A DNA stretch of 64,000 bases from Streptococcus pneumoniae (GTDB lineage Bacteria > Bacillota > Bacilli > Lactobacillales > Streptococcaceae), in assembly GCF_001347015.1 (NCBI RefSeq), contig NZ_CFGI01000004.1, forward strand, positions 62,001-126,000. The letters run 5' to 3'. Made by a program: the position numbers and the translations under genes. Shown one piece after another: positions 36,273-47,371 of the stretch (positions are counted from its first letter, which is position 1; each line of letters starts with the position of its first letter). The notes below the pieces were generated by a model. It was not told the origin of the DNA. It made no database searches and saw nothing but the letters and a program-made list of their open reading frames with translations.

Positions 36273-37619
36273 TTAGTAAAGGTCTAAATAATTATCAATT
36301 TCCCATTGTGAAACGAAGGTTGCATAACTTGCCCATTCGATTCGTTTGGCTTCAAGGAAACTAGTATAGATATGTTCTCCAAGAGCTGCTCTGACAACCT
36401 CATCTTCTGTCAAAGCTTTCAAAGCGTTGTGAAGAGTTGATGGAAGATCTGTAATACCAGCTTCCTTGCGCTCTTCTGCTGTCATAATGTAGATATTTTC
36501 TTCGATAGGAGCTGGTGCTTCGATTTTATTTTCAATACCATGCAAACCAACTTCCAAAAGAACTGCCATAGCGATATATGGGTTTGCCATTGGATCCACT
36601 GAACGCAACTCAAGACGAGTTCCCATACCACGTGAAGCAGGTACGCGCACAAGTGGCGAACGGTTACGACCAGCCCAAGCAATGTAAACAGGCGCTTCAT
36701 AACCTGGAACCAAACGTTTGTATGAGTTAACCGTTGGGTTCATGATGGCAGTATAGTTGTAGGCATGCTTAATCAAACCGCCAAGGAAATGGTAGGCCGT
36801 TTCTGACAACTGCATTCCTTTTGGATCATTTGGATCAAAGAAGGCATTATTTCCTTCTGCATCAAACAAAGACATATTACAGTGCATACCTGATCCAGCA
36901 ATACCAAATTTTGGTTTGGCCATAAAGGTTGCGTAAAGCCCATGTTTGCGAGCAATAGTTTTAACAACAAGTTTGAAGATTTGAATCTTATCACAGGCAC
37001 GGAGAACTTCATCGTACTTGAAGTCAATCTCATGCTGTCCAACTGCAACCTCGTGGTGACTCGCTTCTACTTCAAATCCCATTTTGGTCAAGACATTCAC
37101 AATCTCACGACGTGTATTGTCCGCAAGGTCAGTAGGTGCCAAATCAAAGTAGCCACCCTTGTCATTTACTTCAAGTGTTGGATCCCCATTTTCATCGAGC
37201 TTAAATAGGAAGAATTCTGGTTCTGGTCCAAGGTTGAAGGACTTGAATCCCACTTCTTCCATGTGACGAAGAGCACGTTTCAAATTGCCACGAGGGTCAC
37301 CTGCAAATGGCTCACCTTCTGTTGTATAGACATCACAGATCAAACCTGCAACACTTCCATTTTCATCTCCCCACGGGAAGACTGTCCATGTATCCAAGTC
37401 AGGGTACAAGTACATATCTGACTCATTGATACGTACAAAACCTTCAATAGAAGATCCATCAAACATAGCCTTATTTGACAAGACTTTATCTAACTGTTCA
37501 TCTGTAGCAGGAATTTCGACGTTTTTCATGGTTCCCAAAATATCTGAAAACATGAGACGAATAAAGGTAACATTTTTTTCCTCGACTTCACGACGAATAT
37601 CTGCAGCTGTGATTGGCAT
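36273..37619 (-). CDS. glnA: Glutamine synthetase, type I
   Basis: 448 residues, the short (GSI-alpha) form typical of low-GC Gram-positives without an adenylylation segment. Motifs include [19 protein letters not shown], the ATP-binding [14 protein letters not shown] and NRSPLVRVP. It converts glutamate, ammonia and ATP to glutamine. AAGGAGA precedes the ATG. It is cotranscribed with glnR, which represses the operon when glutamine is plentiful. Confidence 0.97.
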   Translation of the reverse strand: MPITAADIRREVEEKNVTFIRLMFSDILGTMKNVEIPATDEQLDKVLSNKAMFDGSSIEGFVRINESDMYLYPDLDTWTVFPWGDENGSVAGLICDVYTTEGEPFAGDPRGNLKRALRHMEEVGFKSFNLGPEPEFFLFKLDENGDPTLEVNDKGGYFDLAPTDLADNTRREIVNVLTKMGFEVEASHHEVAVGQHEIDFKYDEVLRACDKIQIFKLVVKTIARKHGLYATFMAKPKFGIAGSGMHCNMSLFDAEGNNAFFDPNDPKGMQLSETAYHFLGGLIKHAYNYTAIMNPTVNSYKRLVPGYEAPVYIAWAGRNRSPLVRVPASRGMGTRLELRSVDPMANPYIAMAVLLEVGLHGIENKIEAPAPIEENIYIMTAEERKEAGITDLPSTLHNALKALTEDEVVRAALGEHIYTSFLEAKRIEWASYATFVSQWEIDNYLDLY

Positions 37620-37655
37620 GAGTTTTCTCCTTAATGTATGACTACTTGCGGTTGC

Positions 37656-38012
37656 CTAACCGCGACCAAAAGGTGACTGTACTGAAGCAAAGCGACCCTG
37701 TTGGAGGAGTTCATTGTGAAGTGCACGGCGCACTTCCGTCTGACTCACCGCTTTCTTGGATTTCGCTTCACGTTCAGCATATTTTTTCTTAATGGCAGCG
37801 ATATTATAACCTTCAGAGATATAATCTTTGATTTCAAGCAGACGATCCATGTCATTCAAGGAATACATGCGACGGTTCCCTTCGTTTCGATCAGGCTTAA
37901 TCAACTCTTGATCTTCATAATAACGAATCTGACGCGCCGATAGATCGGTCAACTTCATAACACTGCCGATAGGAAAAACAGCCATATTTCGGCGAAATTC
38001 TTTTTCCTTCAT
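37656..38012 (-). CDS. glnR: GlnR, MerR-family repressor of nitrogen metabolism
   Basis: 118 residues. MerR-type N-terminal DNA-binding domain (MKLTDLSARQIRYYEDQELI) and a C-terminal regulatory tail ending LLQQGRFASVQSPFGRG, typical of GlnR rather than TnrA. Thirty-six bases separate it from glnA. It binds the operator at 38072-38088. Confidence 0.95.
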   Translation of the reverse strand: MKEKEFRRNMAVFPIGSVMKLTDLSARQIRYYEDQELIKPDRNEGNRRMYSLNDMDRLLEIKDYISEGYNIAAIKKKYAEREAKSKKAVSQTEVRRALHNELLQQGRFASVQSPFGRG

Positions 38013-38035
38013 TTACAATTTCCTTCTTTCTGTCT

Positions 38036-38064
38036 ATTATAGTCTAAAAAAAGACAAACGTCAA
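38036..38064 (-). promoter_or_regulatory. Promoter of glnRA
   Basis: On the minus strand TTGACG (38059-38064) is 17 bases from TATAAT (38036-38041), about 25 bases before the glnR start. Confidence 0.85.
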
Positions 38065-38071
38065 TTGATAA

Positions 38072-38088
38072 TGTTATAAAATGTAACA
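38072..38088 (-). promoter_or_regulatory. GlnR operator
   Basis: TGTTATAAAATGTAACA fits the GlnR/TnrA consensus (TGTnA-N6/7-TnACA). It sits just upstream of the -35 and abuts the stop codon of the neighbouring gene. Confidence 0.85.
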
Positions 38089-38616
38089 TTATTTTTCTTT
38101 TTTCTCTAAAAAGAGCCGAATACGATCAATATCGTAATTTACGAGAATTGCGACAAAAACTCCCATGAAAGTTTCTGATACGCGCGCAAACACGTACAAA
38201 ATCGTTTCTCCACTCGGAATCGATAGGGTAATAATTAACATAGCTGCTACACCACCAATAACCCCTGCTTTGTTATTCATGGCTACATTTGTCATAATGG
38301 TTAACATGGTGCAGATTGGAACAACTATCAAGGTCACCCAAAAGGCTTCGTGGAAAAAGGTATTTAATAAGAAGAAGACCAGGGCATAGAGACCACCGAT
38401 ACTATTTCCTAGAATACGCGAAGTCCCAAAATGGACACTCTTATCAAAACTCTCCCTCAGGCTAAAAACGGCTGTCAAAGCACCGATTTGAAGACCTTTC
38501 CAACCAAAAAAGCCAAAAATCAAGAGAACTAGAAAAACAGCAATACCTGTTTTAAAGGTTCGCATACCAAGTTTGAACTGGGATTTATCGAATTTATATT
38601 TTTTAAAATAACTCAT
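38089..38616 (-). CDS. Aromatic acid exporter/FUSC-like small membrane protein
   Basis: 175 residues with about four membrane helices and a basic N-terminus (MSYFKKYKFDKSQFKLGMR). The pattern FKTGIAVFLVLLIFGFFGW plus REsFdKSvhFGtsRILGNSIGG is typical of DUF939/ArAE-type proteins. It lies upstream of glnR in the same direction, but glnR has its own promoter. Substrate unknown. Confidence 0.7.
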   Translation of the reverse strand: MSYFKKYKFDKSQFKLGMRTFKTGIAVFLVLLIFGFFGWKGLQIGALTAVFSLRESFDKSVHFGTSRILGNSIGGLYALVFFLLNTFFHEAFWVTLIVVPICTMLTIMTNVAMNNKAGVIGGVAAMLIITLSIPSGETILYVFARVSETFMGVFVAILVNYDIDRIRLFLEKKEK

Positions 38617-38700
38617 AATCTCAACTTTCTATTTCCATTTTATCATAAATTGGGTGATTTTATGAGGAATAGTTGAGAGGAAGCGTTTTTATTTCAAGCA

Positions 38701-38734
38701 AAAGAAAAGAGGAACTTTCATCCCTCTCTTCTTT
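38701..38734 (-). terminator. Terminator after pgk
   Basis: On the minus strand AAGAGAGG and CCTCTTTT arms around GATGAAAGTT, followed by CTTTTGCTT. It lies about 20 bases past the pgk stop. Confidence 0.7.
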
Positions 38735-38751
38735 GATTCATTTAGTTAATC

Positions 38752-39948
38752 TTATTTTTCTGTCAAGGCTGCAAGTCCTGGAAGAACTTTACCTTCAAGG
38801 AGTTCCATTGAAGCACCACCACCAGTAGAGATCCATGAGAACTTGTCTGCACGGCCAAGGTTAATCGCTGCGGCAGCTGAGTCACCACCACCGATGATTG
38901 ATTTAACGCCTGGTTGTTTCACGATAGCGTCCATCACACCAATTGTACCAGCTTGGAAATCTGGGTTTTCAAATACACCCATAGGTCCGTTCCATACAAC
39001 TGTTTTGGCACCAGTCAAAGCTTCGTCAAATTTAGCGATAGATTTTGGACCGATGTCAAGACCAAGGAAGCCTTCAGAAACGGCTTCACCTTCAGTGTCA
39101 CGCACTTCAGTGTAGCCAGCAAATGCGTTAGCTTCTTTTGAGTCAACTGGCAAGATCAATTTACCGTTAGCTTTTTCAAGAAGAGCTTTAGCGACATCCA
39201 ATTTATCTTCTTCTACAAGTGAGTTACCGATTTCGATACCTTGTGCTTTGTAGAATGTGTAAGTCATACCACCACCGATAAGGACTTTATCAGCTTTTTC
39301 AAGCAAGTTTTCGATAACACCGATCTTGTCTGAAACTTTTGAACCACCAAGAATGGCTACGAATGGACGTTCTGGAGTTTCAACTGCTTCTTGGATGTAG
39401 GCAATCTCGTTTTCAAGAAGGAAACCAGCAACTGCTTTTTCAACGTTTGCTGAGATACCAACGTTAGATGCGTGTGCACGGTGAGCTGTACCGAATGCAT
39501 CGTTTACGAAGATACCATCTCCAAGTGATGCCCAGTATTTACCAAGTTCAGGATCGTTTTTAGATTCTTTCTTGCCGTCAACATCTTCGTAACGAGTGTT
39601 TTCAACCAAAAGAACTTGTCCATCTTCAAGAGCGTTGATTGCAGCTTCCAATTCAGCACCACGAGTAACACCTGGGAAAACAACATCTTGACCCAATTTA
39701 GCAGCCAAGTCAGCAGCTACAGGAGCAAGTGATTTACCAGCTTTATCAGCTTCTTCTTTCACACGTCCAAGGTGAGAGAAAAGAATTGCACGTCCACCTT
39801 GTTCGATGATGTACTTAATAGTTGGAAGAGCTGCTGTGATACGGTTGTCGTTAGTGATTACGCCATCTTTCAATGGTACGTTGAAGTCAACACGAACGAG
39901 GACTTTTTTACCTTTCAAGTCAACGTCTTTAACAGTAAGTTTTGCCAT
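38752..39948 (-). CDS. pgk: Phosphoglycerate kinase
   Basis: 398 residues, full length. Starts [24 protein letters not shown], with SHLGRVKEE and [16 protein letters not shown], and the nucleotide-binding GGGDSAAA and [14 protein letters not shown] near the end. Transfers phosphate from 1,3-bisphosphoglycerate to ADP in glycolysis. It has a single-gene promoter with an extended -10 (TGATATAAT on the minus strand, around 39985-39993). Strong codon bias is visible, as expected for a highly expressed gene. Confidence 0.98.
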   Translation of the reverse strand: MAKLTVKDVDLKGKKVLVRVDFNVPLKDGVITNDNRITAALPTIKYIIEQGGRAILFSHLGRVKEEADKAGKSLAPVAADLAAKLGQDVVFPGVTRGAELEAAINALEDGQVLLVENTRYEDVDGKKESKNDPELGKYWASLGDGIFVNDAFGTAHRAHASNVGISANVEKAVAGFLLENEIAYIQEAVETPERPFVAILGGSKVSDKIGVIENLLEKADKVLIGGGMTYTFYKAQGIEIGNSLVEEDKLDVAKALLEKANGKLILPVDSKEANAFAGYTEVRDTEGEAVSEGFLGLDIGPKSIAKFDEALTGAKTVVWNGPMGVFENPDFQAGTIGVMDAIVKQPGVKSIIGGGDSAAAAINLGRADKFSWISTGGGASMELLEGKVLPGLAALTEK

Positions 39949-39984
39949 GTTACAAAAACCCCTTTATTTATTTTATTCGAAACT

Positions 39985-39993
39985 ATTATATCA
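39985..39993 (-). promoter_or_regulatory. Extended -10 promoter of pgk
   Basis: Minus-strand TGATATAAT, preceded by GTG, about 37 bases upstream of the start codon; no strong -35 is visible. Confidence 0.6.
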
Positions 39994-40187
39994 CACTTTG
40001 GAAATATAAGGAAAGATTTCACAAGATTTTTCGATATTTAATCTTTGTGACATGCTAGAGTATATTATTTTTGCTTTTTCTCACGAATTTTCTTTCTAAA
40101 ATCTTAGCTTAACACTTGTTAGATTTACTTTTATCCTTTAAAATAGAATAGGAGATATTCCGCGATTATTTTTCGGAGGAAAAAGAA

Positions 40188-41819
40188 ATGTCCATTAATT
40201 GGCAGGAAATTTTATTTCACTTTTTAGGTGGTCTGGGACTATTCTTATATAGTATCAAGACCATGGGAGACGGTTTGCAACAAGCTGCTGGAGATCGCCT
40301 TCGTTTTTACATTGACAAATATACTAGCAATCCTTTCTTTGGAGTTCTGGTTGGTATTGGGATGACTGCTCTAATTCAGTCTAGTTCTGGTGTAACAGTT
40401 ATCACAGTCGGTCTGGTCAGTGCCGGTCTCCTAACCTTACGTCAGGCTATCGGGATTGTCATGGGAGCTAATATTGGGACAACAGTCACATCCTTTCTTA
40501 TTGGGTTTAAACTAGGTGACTATGCCCTGCCTATGCTCTTTATCGGTGCTGTCTGCCTCTTCTTTACAAAAAATCGGACAGTCAATAATATCGGACGCAT
40601 CCTCTTTGGTGTCGGTGGTATCTTTTTTGCCCTCAATCTTATGAGCGGTGCAATGGCTCCACTCAAAGATTTACAGGTCTTTAAAGACTATATGATTGAG
40701 CTAAGTAAGAATCCTGTTTTGGGTGTCTTTGTCGGTACCGGCTTGACCTTACTGATTCAAGCTTCCTCGGCTACCATCGGGATTTTACAAAACCTCTACG
40801 CCAGCAATCTCATTGACCTGCAAGGAGCTTTGCCAGTTCTATTTGGTGACAATATCGGGACAACCATTACAGCCATCATTGCCTCTTTAGGTGCTAATAT
40901 TGCAGCTAAACGGGTAGCAGGAGCTCATGTTGCCTTCAACGTTATCGGAACAGTCGTCTGCGTTATTTTTCTAGTTCCTTTTACAGCCCTGATTCATTGG
41001 TTTGAATCCACGCTAAATCTAGCACCAGAAATGACCATCGCCTTTGCTCACGGAACCTTTAATATTACCAACACCATTGTCCAATTTCCATTTATCGGAG
41101 CTCTAGCTTACTTTGTAACCAAGATTATTCCTGGAGAGGACGAGGTTGTCAAATATGAACCCTTATATCTTGATGAGCATTTCATCAAACAAGCCCCATC
41201 TATCGCTCTCGGAAATGCTAAGAAAGAGCTCTTGCACTTAGGAAACTACGCTGCTAAAGCCTTTGACCTTTCCTATAAGTACATCATTGACTTGGATGAA
41301 AAAGTTGCTGAAAAAGGGCATAAAACCGAAGAAGCCATTAACACCATCGATGAGCAATTGACACGTTATCTCATTGCCCTTTCAAGCGAAGCTCTCAGTC
41401 AAAAAGAAAGCGAAGTGCTCACCAATATCCTTGATTCTTCCCGTGATTTGGAACGGATTGGAGACCACGCGGAGGCTCTACTCAATCTGACTGACTATCT
41501 TCAACGGAAAAATGTTGAATTTTCTGATGCCGCCTTGAAAGAATTAGAGGAAGTTTATCGCCAAACTAGTGACTTTATCAAAGATGCTCTGGATAGTGTG
41601 GAAAACAATGATATTGAAAAAGCACGCAGTCTTGTAGAACGTCATAAAGCAATCAATAAGATAGAACGTATTCTCAGAAAAACCCACATCAAACGCCTCA
41701 ACAAAGGTGAATGTTCAACACAAGCTGGGGTCAACTTTATCGACATCATCTCCCACTACACTCGTGTATCAGACCACGCTATGAACCTTGCTGAAAAGGT
41801 TTTTGCAGAACAAATCTAA
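40188..41819 (+). CDS. Na/Pi cotransporter family protein with PhoU-like tail
   Basis: 543 residues. The N-terminal half has two inverted Na/Pi repeats with the QSSS/QASS motifs (ALIQSSSGVTVITVGLV near 63; LLIQASSATIGILQN near 188) and GANIGTT/GDNIGTT. The cytoplasmic C-terminal part (about 345-543) is PhoU-like, with long helices. Expected to take up phosphate with sodium. GGAGG precedes the ATG. Stand-alone gene ending in a terminator. Confidence 0.88.
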   Translation: MSINWQEILFHFLGGLGLFLYSIKTMGDGLQQAAGDRLRFYIDKYTSNPFFGVLVGIGMTALIQSSSGVTVITVGLVSAGLLTLRQAIGIVMGANIGTTVTSFLIGFKLGDYALPMLFIGAVCLFFTKNRTVNNIGRILFGVGGIFFALNLMSGAMAPLKDLQVFKDYMIELSKNPVLGVFVGTGLTLLIQASSATIGILQNLYASNLIDLQGALPVLFGDNIGTTITAIIASLGANIAAKRVAGAHVAFNVIGTVVCVIFLVPFTALIHWFESTLNLAPEMTIAFAHGTFNITNTIVQFPFIGALAYFVTKIIPGEDEVVKYEPLYLDEHFIKQAPSIALGNAKKELLHLGNYAAKAFDLSYKYIIDLDEKVAEKGHKTEEAINTIDEQLTRYLIALSSEALSQKESEVLTNILDSSRDLERIGDHAEALLNLTDYLQRKNVEFSDAALKELEEVYRQTSDFIKDALDSVENNDIEKARSLVERHKAINKIERILRKTHIKRLNKGECSTQAGVNFIDIISHYTRVSDHAMNLAEKVFAEQI

Positions 41820-41827
41820 GAACCAAG

Positions 41828-41855
41828 AAGCTATCCTGAATGGGATGGCTTTTTG
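41828..41855 (+). terminator. Terminator after the Na/Pi cotransporter gene
   Basis: AAGCTATCC and GGATGGCTT arms (one wobble or mismatch) around TGAATG, followed by TTTT. Confidence 0.75.
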
Positions 41856-41929
41856 CTTTTCCTAAGCAAGACTAGGCTGAATAAAACTGAAAGAGTATTC
41901 TGCAGATATAGTGGATTAAATTAAAAAAG

Positions 41930-42036
41930 TATAGTGTATTGAATCTATAACAGTACACCTTGACTGCTAAAATATTTCTAGAAATTGATTTGGCTTTCCG
42001 AATTAATTTGTTCAGATTTTATTTCAATATACTGAT
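41930..42036. repeat. Degenerate RUP element
   Basis: TATAGTGTATTGAATCTATA through CAGTACACCTTGACTGCTAA to TTATTTCAATATACTG aligns along its length with the RUP at 35861 read on the other strand, but with more differences. A second TATAGTGGATT stub lies just before it at 41908. The rest of 41820-42147 holds nothing else recognisable. Confidence 0.65.
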
Positions 42037-42143
42037 AAATCCATTCACTAGCACAGGGCAAGAGGGAGTCGCTATTGATTTCAAGGGTAGTAGGTACATA
42101 CAGAGGACTCCTACCTCAGATATACTGCAATATCATCGTATGC

Positions 42144-42173
42144 AAAAAACCTCTGAGATTCTTCTCAAAGGTT
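42144..42173 (-). terminator. Terminator after pyrG
   Basis: On the minus strand AACCTTTGAG and CTCAGAGGTT arms around AAGAAT, followed by TTTT. It lies ten bases past the stop. Confidence 0.88.
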
Positions 42174-42182
42174 CTGATTTTG

Positions 42183-43802
<1,620 letters not shown>

Positions 43803-43899
43803 CTAAAATGCTCAAGGCCTTGTTAACTACGAGGGGACATAGAAAACAAGACCCTACTAATAAGAATAATCTGGGACTACTGCACCAGATTCACAACTA

Positions 43900-44051
43900 A
43901 TACTCTTCGAAAATCTCTTCAAACCGCGTCAACGTCGCCTTGCCGTAGATATGTGTTCCTGACTTTGTCAGTCTTATCTACAACCTCAAAACAGTGTTTT
44001 GAGCAACCTGCGGCTAGTTTCCTAGTTTGCTCTTTGATTTTCATTGAGTAT
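43900..44051 (+). repeat. BOX element (boxA-boxB-boxC) in the pyrG leader
   Basis: It begins ATACTCTTCGAAAATCTCTT, contains GTCGCCTTGCCGTAG (boxA core) and the boxB TGACTTTGTCAGTC hairpin, and ends GATTTTCATTGAGTAT (boxC). It lies between the attenuator and the pyrG start codon. Confidence 0.92.
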
Positions 44052-44079
44052 AAAATACAAGAAGATAACTTCTTGAAAA

Positions 44080-44110
44080 AACAAAAATAGCTCCCTAAGA
44101 ACTAGGGAGC
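44080..44110 (-). terminator. pyrG leader attenuator hairpin
   Basis: On the minus strand GCTCCCTA and TAGGGAGC arms around GTTCT, followed by TATTTTTGTTTTTT. It lies about 25 bases after the predicted transcript start GGGC. The pyrimidine-rich 5' arm (CTCCCT) could pair with reiterated G residues added at low CTP, as known for pyrG of Bacillus and Lactococcus. Confidence 0.8.
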
Positions 44111-44140
44111 CCCGACCTCTAAAAGAGGTGCCCGAACAAT

Positions 44141-44169
44141 ATGATACCTAAAAATAGGATAATTGTCAA
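44141..44169 (-). promoter_or_regulatory. pyrG promoter with GGGC initiation region
   Basis: On the minus strand TTGACA (44164-44169), 17-base spacer, TATCAT (44141-44146), then seven bases and GGGC beginning at 44133. A short hairpin ACCTCTTTTAGAGGT follows directly. Confidence 0.85.
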
Positions 44170-44179
44170 TAGCTAACTT

Positions 44180-44767
44180 TTATTCCTCGATGTTTTCAGC
44201 ATCATCTTCTGAGAACTCGTCATCTTCCTCGTTGAGATCCACGTCTTCACCCAAGTCATCAGGAGCGATTTCGTTGATTTCTGCATCGTAAGCTTCCACT
44301 TCATTTTTCTCATCATCTGGATTTTCATCATCGTATGAAAGAGCTGGATCTGCTTCGTATGCATCTTCGTCTTCTGGATCATCTGCATTGTAGTCAATAG
44401 CATCTGAATCGCCATCCATGAAGGCATTGACACGTTTTTTCTTAGCTTTTGGTGCTACTTCATCGTCGTCATTTTCCTCAAGAGCGATGATTTCTTCGTC
44501 AATTTCGTCTACACCATACCATGAACGAAGCCCCCATTTGTTGTCTCCAAGTGAGATGAAGCTACCGTCAAAGTTCAACTCTGTGTAGAACAGAGGCAAG
44601 GCTTCACGGATATCGCTGTTTGATGTTCCAAGGTAGTTTTGAATTTCGTTTACAAGATCGCTAAAATGCATCTCATGATCGCGACCACGAAGTTCCAAGA
44701 TAGCACGCGCTACCTCAATCATAGATAGTTCACTTTTTTCTTGCCCAGCAAATACTTCTAATTCCAA
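44180..44767 (-). CDS. rpoE: RNA polymerase delta subunit
   Basis: 195 residues from a TTG at 44767 ([18 protein letters not shown]), with GAGGAG seven bases upstream. A longer frame from an ATG at 44782 overlaps the ribosome site. Folded N-terminal HARE-HTH domain (to about 90: [12 protein letters not shown]) and a highly acidic disordered C-terminus. It increases transcription specificity and RNA polymerase recycling in Gram-positives. Confidence 0.93.
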   Translation of the reverse strand: MELEVFAGQEKSELSMIEVARAILELRGRDHEMHFSDLVNEIQNYLGTSNSDIREALPLFYTELNFDGSFISLGDNKWGLRSWYGVDEIDEEIIALEENDDDEVAPKAKKKRVNAFMDGDSDAIDYNADDPEDEDAYEADPALSYDDENPDDEKNEVEAYDAEINEIAPDDLGEDVDLNEEDDEFSEDDAENIEE

Positions 44768-44894
44768 AGCGTTTCTCCTCATTTATACTACTATCGCCAG
44801 AGTAAACAGACTCTGACCTCATTTTATCATTTACTCTTTATTTTACGATAATTTTGCGGAATAGTCAAAGGTTAAGGGGGAGAAAGTGACAGGA

Positions 44895-45374
44895 TTAGAC
44901 TAATTTCAGTACAAAACTCATTCCTTTTTCTGTTGCTCCATTTTCCACAAATCCAAGCGACTTGAAACATCTCCTAGAAGCATGATTGTAGGTGTAGATT
45001 TCCTTGACTCTCAATTCTTTCCATCCTTTTACTCGAGCCAATTGAATCAAAGTACTCAGAATCTTTTTTCCAAGTCCTCGATGTTGGTAAGCGGGATTCC
45101 CAATCACAATGGGGAGATTATCCTGAGATAGTGTAACATCCCCAATTGGAAACCATTTCCCCTTCTCCTTGACTTCAATCCAAAAAAGTTCACCATGCTG
45201 ATCCAAATAGGAATACATGGCTTCCAAAGTTTCTTGACTATAAGGAAGCTTCACCCCATCTACGAGGTAAACCAAGTTCCCATTCTGATACCAAGCAAAA
45301 GCTTCCTCACAATGATTGACCTTATAATAAGGAACAAGACGCAGTGCATTATCTATTTGTAGGGCCTGTTTCAT
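44895..45374 (-). CDS. GNAT-family N-acetyltransferase
   Basis: 159 residues. The acetyl-CoA-binding segment NPAYQHRGLGKKILSTLIQLA near 95 has the R/Q-x-x-G-x-G pattern, and a C-terminal motif YNHASRRCFKSLGFVENG follows. The acceptor substrate is unknown. It is separated by 49 bases from the upstream ParB-like small gene. Confidence 0.82.
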   Translation of the reverse strand: MKQALQIDNALRLVPYYKVNHCEEAFAWYQNGNLVYLVDGVKLPYSQETLEAMYSYLDQHGELFWIEVKEKGKWFPIGDVTLSQDNLPIVIGNPAYQHRGLGKKILSTLIQLARVKGWKELRVKEIYTYNHASRRCFKSLGFVENGATEKGMSFVLKLV

Positions 45375-45423
45375 CTGCTTTCCTTTTCAATAAGAGAGTT
45401 GCTGCTTGATTAAAACCATCACA

Positions 45424-45768
45424 CTAGTTATACCATTTTGCTTCATACTCATCTTGAGGTAAGATATGATTTTTTAAATCCAGAACAGAGTAAATCTTTC
45501 TTTCTTCGCAGGCTTGCGCATAGAGATGATATAGTTCATCACCGCCGTCTCTATCAAACTCAGCAGAAATCGTATCCCGACCTGCCAATAAAGCCTGATA
45601 AGCCCTGTGATGCCCATCTGTAATCAACAAGCAATTTCCAAACGCAAGAATACTGATTGAATCGACTTGGATTGTTTCTGCCGACTGGTAAAACCTCCGA
45701 ATACCTTGTAACTTCTTCTCTGATAGGTAGAGTTGAGTTGGATGAAGATCTTTTATATTGACTTTCAT
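45424..45768 (-). CDS. Small ParB/sulfiredoxin-like protein
   Basis: 114 residues. The segment LLITDGHHRAYQALLAGRD near 50-68 resembles the ParB N-terminal/sulfiredoxin fold motif (D-G-H-H-R). N-terminal KVNIKDLHPTQLYLSE also fits. No DNA-binding HTH is present. AGGAG precedes the start. Function unknown; possibly a CTPase- or nuclease-like domain used alone. Confidence 0.6.
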   Translation of the reverse strand: MKVNIKDLHPTQLYLSEKKLQGIRRFYQSAETIQVDSISILAFGNCLLITDGHHRAYQALLAGRDTISAEFDRDGGDELYHLYAQACEERKIYSVLDLKNHILPQDEYEAKWYN

Positions 45769-45796
45769 TTCTTTCTCCTCAAGGGAATGTGATATT

Positions 45797-45920
45797 CACT
45801 TCTGCTTGCCTTTAAATCGCCATTGGAAGCGTAGCTTGTCATAGAAGGGAAACTCGATAAACAAGACTCCCAAACCCACACAGAGACTGGCAAGGACATC
45901 TGATGGGTAATGAACTCCCA
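45797..45920 (-). pseudogene. Duplicated 3' end of the PAP2 phosphatase gene
   Basis: 124 bp matching 48357-48480 without gaps, with about eight differences. It encodes the last 40 or so codons of the PAP2 protein (from GVHYPSD to KGKQK and the stop). There is no start. It bounds the MFS-regulator islet on the side away from the intact gene. Confidence 0.88.
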
Positions 45921-45950
45921 CCCAAAAAGAGACAATAGTTCATACTACTA

Positions 45951-47171
45951 TTACTCTATTTTCATTGCTCTCACAATCGCTAAGGCAGTCAATACAAAAA
46001 TAAAAAGTGGAATCACTGTGGTTTTTAGGTTTGTAGCACTCGCTAATGCAACGATGAGCATACTAAGAATTCCTGGTACAACAACATTAAACACTCCAAG
46101 CACTGACTGTATGGTTCCCATAACTTCCTCTGGAACCATCGAAAATACAAGGTTGAAAATCCGAGGTCCCATCATTCCTACAGCAACTGCGCATAAGAAG
46201 ACAACTGCCAATAAAAGGAGAAACTGATTGGTCAACCAAGAAAAGAGAATACAGAGATGCATAATTTCTTCAAAGTAAGCAATCATTTTTATGGGAATAT
46301 TTTTTAAGATACTTCCGCTCAGAAAACTTCCCACAATCGTTCCTGAAAAAATAACCACGGACAAGACTGCAATGGATTGCCCAGTGTCAAGGAAGATAAA
46401 TGGATGATGGATCAACATCAAGGTCGTTAAAGGGGTAATAATACTTAAAATCACTTGGTTCATAGCTGCAATGAATATTAATTTGATGATTGCTGGAAAA
46501 CTTGACAATATCTTCATTGAATGGAGGAAATGCTCTCCAAAAGATTTTGCGGTTAATCTTTTACCAACCTCCATCTGTCCCTCAATATCTCTCAAAGAAG
46601 TACGAATAAGCACCACACCCAACAGTGCAAAAAGAAAGGTCAAAGCATTCAAACCTACAAACATCTGAAGACTGATAACCCCAATCAAAACTCCACCTAT
46701 AAGGTTGCTGAGAATATTAACTACACCAGCAGTTGCCTGTCTAAACCCCATAGCATCTGTCATATCATCTCCGATAATCCTCACATACAAAGGAGAAATC
46801 ATAGCACCCGCAAAATAACTCATGGTATCTGATAAAAGATTGATTCCGCAAATAAGGAGAACCATCCCCATAGAGAAGTTCTTATCCGCTACAAACAGTG
46901 TCAATAGAGTATAAAGCAGAAACTTACTTGCCAATATAGCAATATATTTTGCGACACGATTTTTTTGAAAATCGGCAATAACACCTGTGAACAACTGAGA
47001 AATCTGTGGCAAAGTCTCCGAAACTGTTATACAAAGAACAGCTAATGAAGCAAATTTATATTCCGATACATACGAAATAAAGGAAATATAAAACAGCGTA
47101 TCACCAAATGACGAAACCCATTGATTAATCAGCAACATCCGGTAATTTTTATTGGTCAGAAAAGTATTCAT
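45951..47171 (-). CDS. MFS transporter (MefE/macrolide-efflux-like)
   Basis: 406 residues with about 12 membrane helices. Starts LTNKNYRMLLINQWVSSFGDTLFYISF, a typical MFS_3 type. Conserved TTLMLIHH and GPRIFNLVFSMVPEEVMG are visible. GGAGG precedes the ATG. Promoter-like TTGACG-N17-TAGAAT lies on the minus strand around 47277-47305. Together with the TPR regulator upstream it forms an inserted pair; the exported compound is unknown. Peptide or drug export is an inference. Confidence 0.82.
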   Translation of the reverse strand: MNTFLTNKNYRMLLINQWVSSFGDTLFYISFISYVSEYKFASLAVLCITVSETLPQISQLFTGVIADFQKNRVAKYIAILASKFLLYTLLTLFVADKNFSMGMVLLICGINLLSDTMSYFAGAMISPLYVRIIGDDMTDAMGFRQATAGVVNILSNLIGGVLIGVISLQMFVGLNALTFLFALLGVVLIRTSLRDIEGQMEVGKRLTAKSFGEHFLHSMKILSSFPAIIKLIFIAAMNQVILSIITPLTTLMLIHHPFIFLDTGQSIAVLSVVIFSGTIVGSFLSGSILKNIPIKMIAYFEEIMHLCILFSWLTNQFLLLLAVVFLCAVAVGMMGPRIFNLVFSMVPEEVMGTIQSVLGVFNVVVPGILSMLIVALASATNLKTTVIPLFIFVLTALAIVRAMKIE

Positions 47172-47371
47172 TGGATTGCCTCCTTCTTCAACTCAAAAGG
47201 GAATTGAAATCCTAACAACGCCCAATATATCCCCAAAGTTCCAATACCAAAATCAAAAACTATTGATGATATTCTAACACATCAATTTTATTTCGTCAAT
47301 AATTTTTATAGCGTTTTCTTATTTTTTAAAAAATATAGATTTAAGTTATTTAAAAATACAAATCTTTTTGC

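Noticed and set aside
47172-47371. Possible short pheromone gene between the MFS and TPR regulator genes
   Set aside because: Only a 14-codon frame from a TTG with hydrophobic residues is visible and it has no ribosome site; not enough to call.
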